Of a stretch of 64,000 nt of DNA, positions 63,181 to 64,000 are shown in pieces. The stretch covers positions 81,239,342 through 81,303,341 of the forward strand of contig NC_067285.1 of assembly GCF_020740795.1 (NCBI RefSeq), in the 5' to 3' direction. Position numbers and translations under genes: made by a program. The notes under the pieces are model-generated. The model ran no database searches. It was given only the letters and a program-made list of their open reading frames with translations, and had not been told where the DNA came from. This stretch comes from Apus apus (taxonomy: Eukaryota > Chordata > Aves > Apodiformes > Apodidae). Positions within the stretch are counted from its first letter, which is position 1. The number at the start of each line of letters is the position of its first letter.

Positions 63181-64000
63181 TTGTTCTGGTTTGGTGGGTT
63201 TTTTGGTAGTGGGGGAAGGGCCCCAGGAGTGGCTCCGGTAAGAAGCTGAGAAGCTCCCCCTGCCCCAAAACCCAGCCAGAGAGCCATCAGAGAGACAGCA
63301 GATGGGCCTCAGCGATTAACATACGAAAGAATCAACATTATCACCCGAGCAGAGAAGCACTTGGGGGAGAAGAGCTGTGCTGGAGGAGGAGAGCGGTGCT
63401 GGTGCTTGGTGAGGAACAAGGGGAAGAAGGTGCCCAAGCAGAAGTTTCCCTGCAACTCATGGTGAGATGGCAGCTGTCCCCCTGCACTTGTGGAGGAACA
63501 TGGTGGAACATTCCCTGAAGGTGCCAGGAGGGGTGAACTTGGCCAATGGACTTGGATTTTGTGGCCAGAGGATTTGCTGCCAGTGGACTCTGACTATGCA
63601 GCTTTGGAAGGCCCCGGCGCCAGGGGAGGTGACTGTTCCCGAAGCAGCCTGTGACTCTGTGAGAAGCCCAGGCTGGAGCAGCTCCGGACCTTGTGGGAAG
63701 GACTCATGAAGGGGAGGTTCATGGAGGACTCTCTGCCATGGGAGGGACCCCATGGGGAAGCAGGGAAGGACTGTAAGGAATCCTTCCTGAGGAGGAAGGA
63801 GCAGCAGGAACCACCAGCCCGTGAACTGACTCTAAGCCCCATCCCCATCCCCCTGTGCCGCTGGGGGGAAGAAGGGAGAGAAACCAGGAACAAAGTCATT
63901 TGGGCCCAGGAAGAAGGGAGGGGTGGGGGTAACATATGCAAGCCCTGCTCTTTGTGTTGTCTGTGTCCTGTGTGTGTTTGATTAGTGTGAAATTAAATGT
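63181..64000 (+). mobile_element. ERVL-type LTR, incomplete at the right edge
   Basis: The segment begins tgttctggtttggtgggttt immediately after the old LINE. It continues with GC-rich blocks known from avian ERVL LTRs: repeated 'catgggagggaccccatgg'-like units near 63,738, a ccctgtgccgctggggggaa block and an aggaagaagggaggggtggg block. A probable poly(A) signal ATTAAA lies at the very end (63,991-63,997). The 3' end of the LTR is beyond the window, so a solo LTR and the 5' LTR of a provirus cannot be told apart. Open frames within it are not genes. Confidence 0.8.

Noticed and set aside
63457..63981. Frames of 80-115 codons on both strands
   Set aside because: They lie inside the ERVL-type LTR, which is noncoding; openness follows from its GC-rich composition.
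1..64000. CRISPR arrays, operons, tRNA or rRNA genes
   Set aside because: None seen. The window is vertebrate nuclear DNA, and no cloverleaf or rRNA signature was recognised.

Overview
This is vertebrate nuclear DNA, almost certainly from a bird. The interspersed repeats are nearly all CR1 LINEs. Their 3' ends carry the avian signature (nearby 'gaatcatagaatgg'-type ends in antisense copies, and a tandem ATTCTGTG end at 58,870-58,889). An ERVL-type LTR of the kind common in birds runs off the right edge. The density is low: one certain gene, long introns, and large stretches of unique AT-rich DNA. The species cannot be fixed from the sequence.

The one gene that can be assembled with confidence is DCTD (deoxycytidylate deaminase), on the minus strand from the start codon at 47,973 to the stop at 29,602. 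All six coding exons are visible. Every splice site is canonical GT/AG, every phase matches, and the joined frame gives 191 residues (192 with the alternative acceptor of exon 2). The zinc ligands His97, Cys123 and Cys126 and the catalytic Glu99 are intact. The promoter is a TATA-less CpG island (about 47,280-48,150) with GC boxes. A CR1 fragment has become part of this island. The enzyme makes dUMP from dCMP and so feeds thymidylate synthase.

Layout from left to right. 1-2,600: a second CpG island with a strong-Kozak ATG and a clean 5' splice site on the minus strand, probably the first exon of an unidentified gene that leaves the window to the left; a 52-base A tract lies at 874-925. 2,600-28,000: mainly unique noncoding DNA with a 47-base exon-like segment (5,180-5,226), a CR1 at 13.3 kb, a 21-base C tract at 24,030 and an old CR1 at 27.2 kb. 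28,000-48,150: DCTD, with CR1 pieces in introns 1, 3 and 5. 48,150-64,000: the upstream flank, with a long minus-strand CR1 at 50.6-51.3 kb, a plus-strand CR1 at 52.6-54.7 kb that has lost its 3' end, a CR1 3' end at 58.7 kb, an exon-like 99-base segment at 60.6 kb, a cysteine-rich ORF at 61.7-62.2 kb, and an old LINE interrupted by the LTR at 63,181.

No novel multi-gene system is evident. The most useful leads are the NAGNAG acceptor and the exon-like segment in DCTD intron 1, the left CpG-island exon, and several isolated minus-strand segments with good splice sites or coding-like content that RNA-seq would confirm or dismiss quickly.
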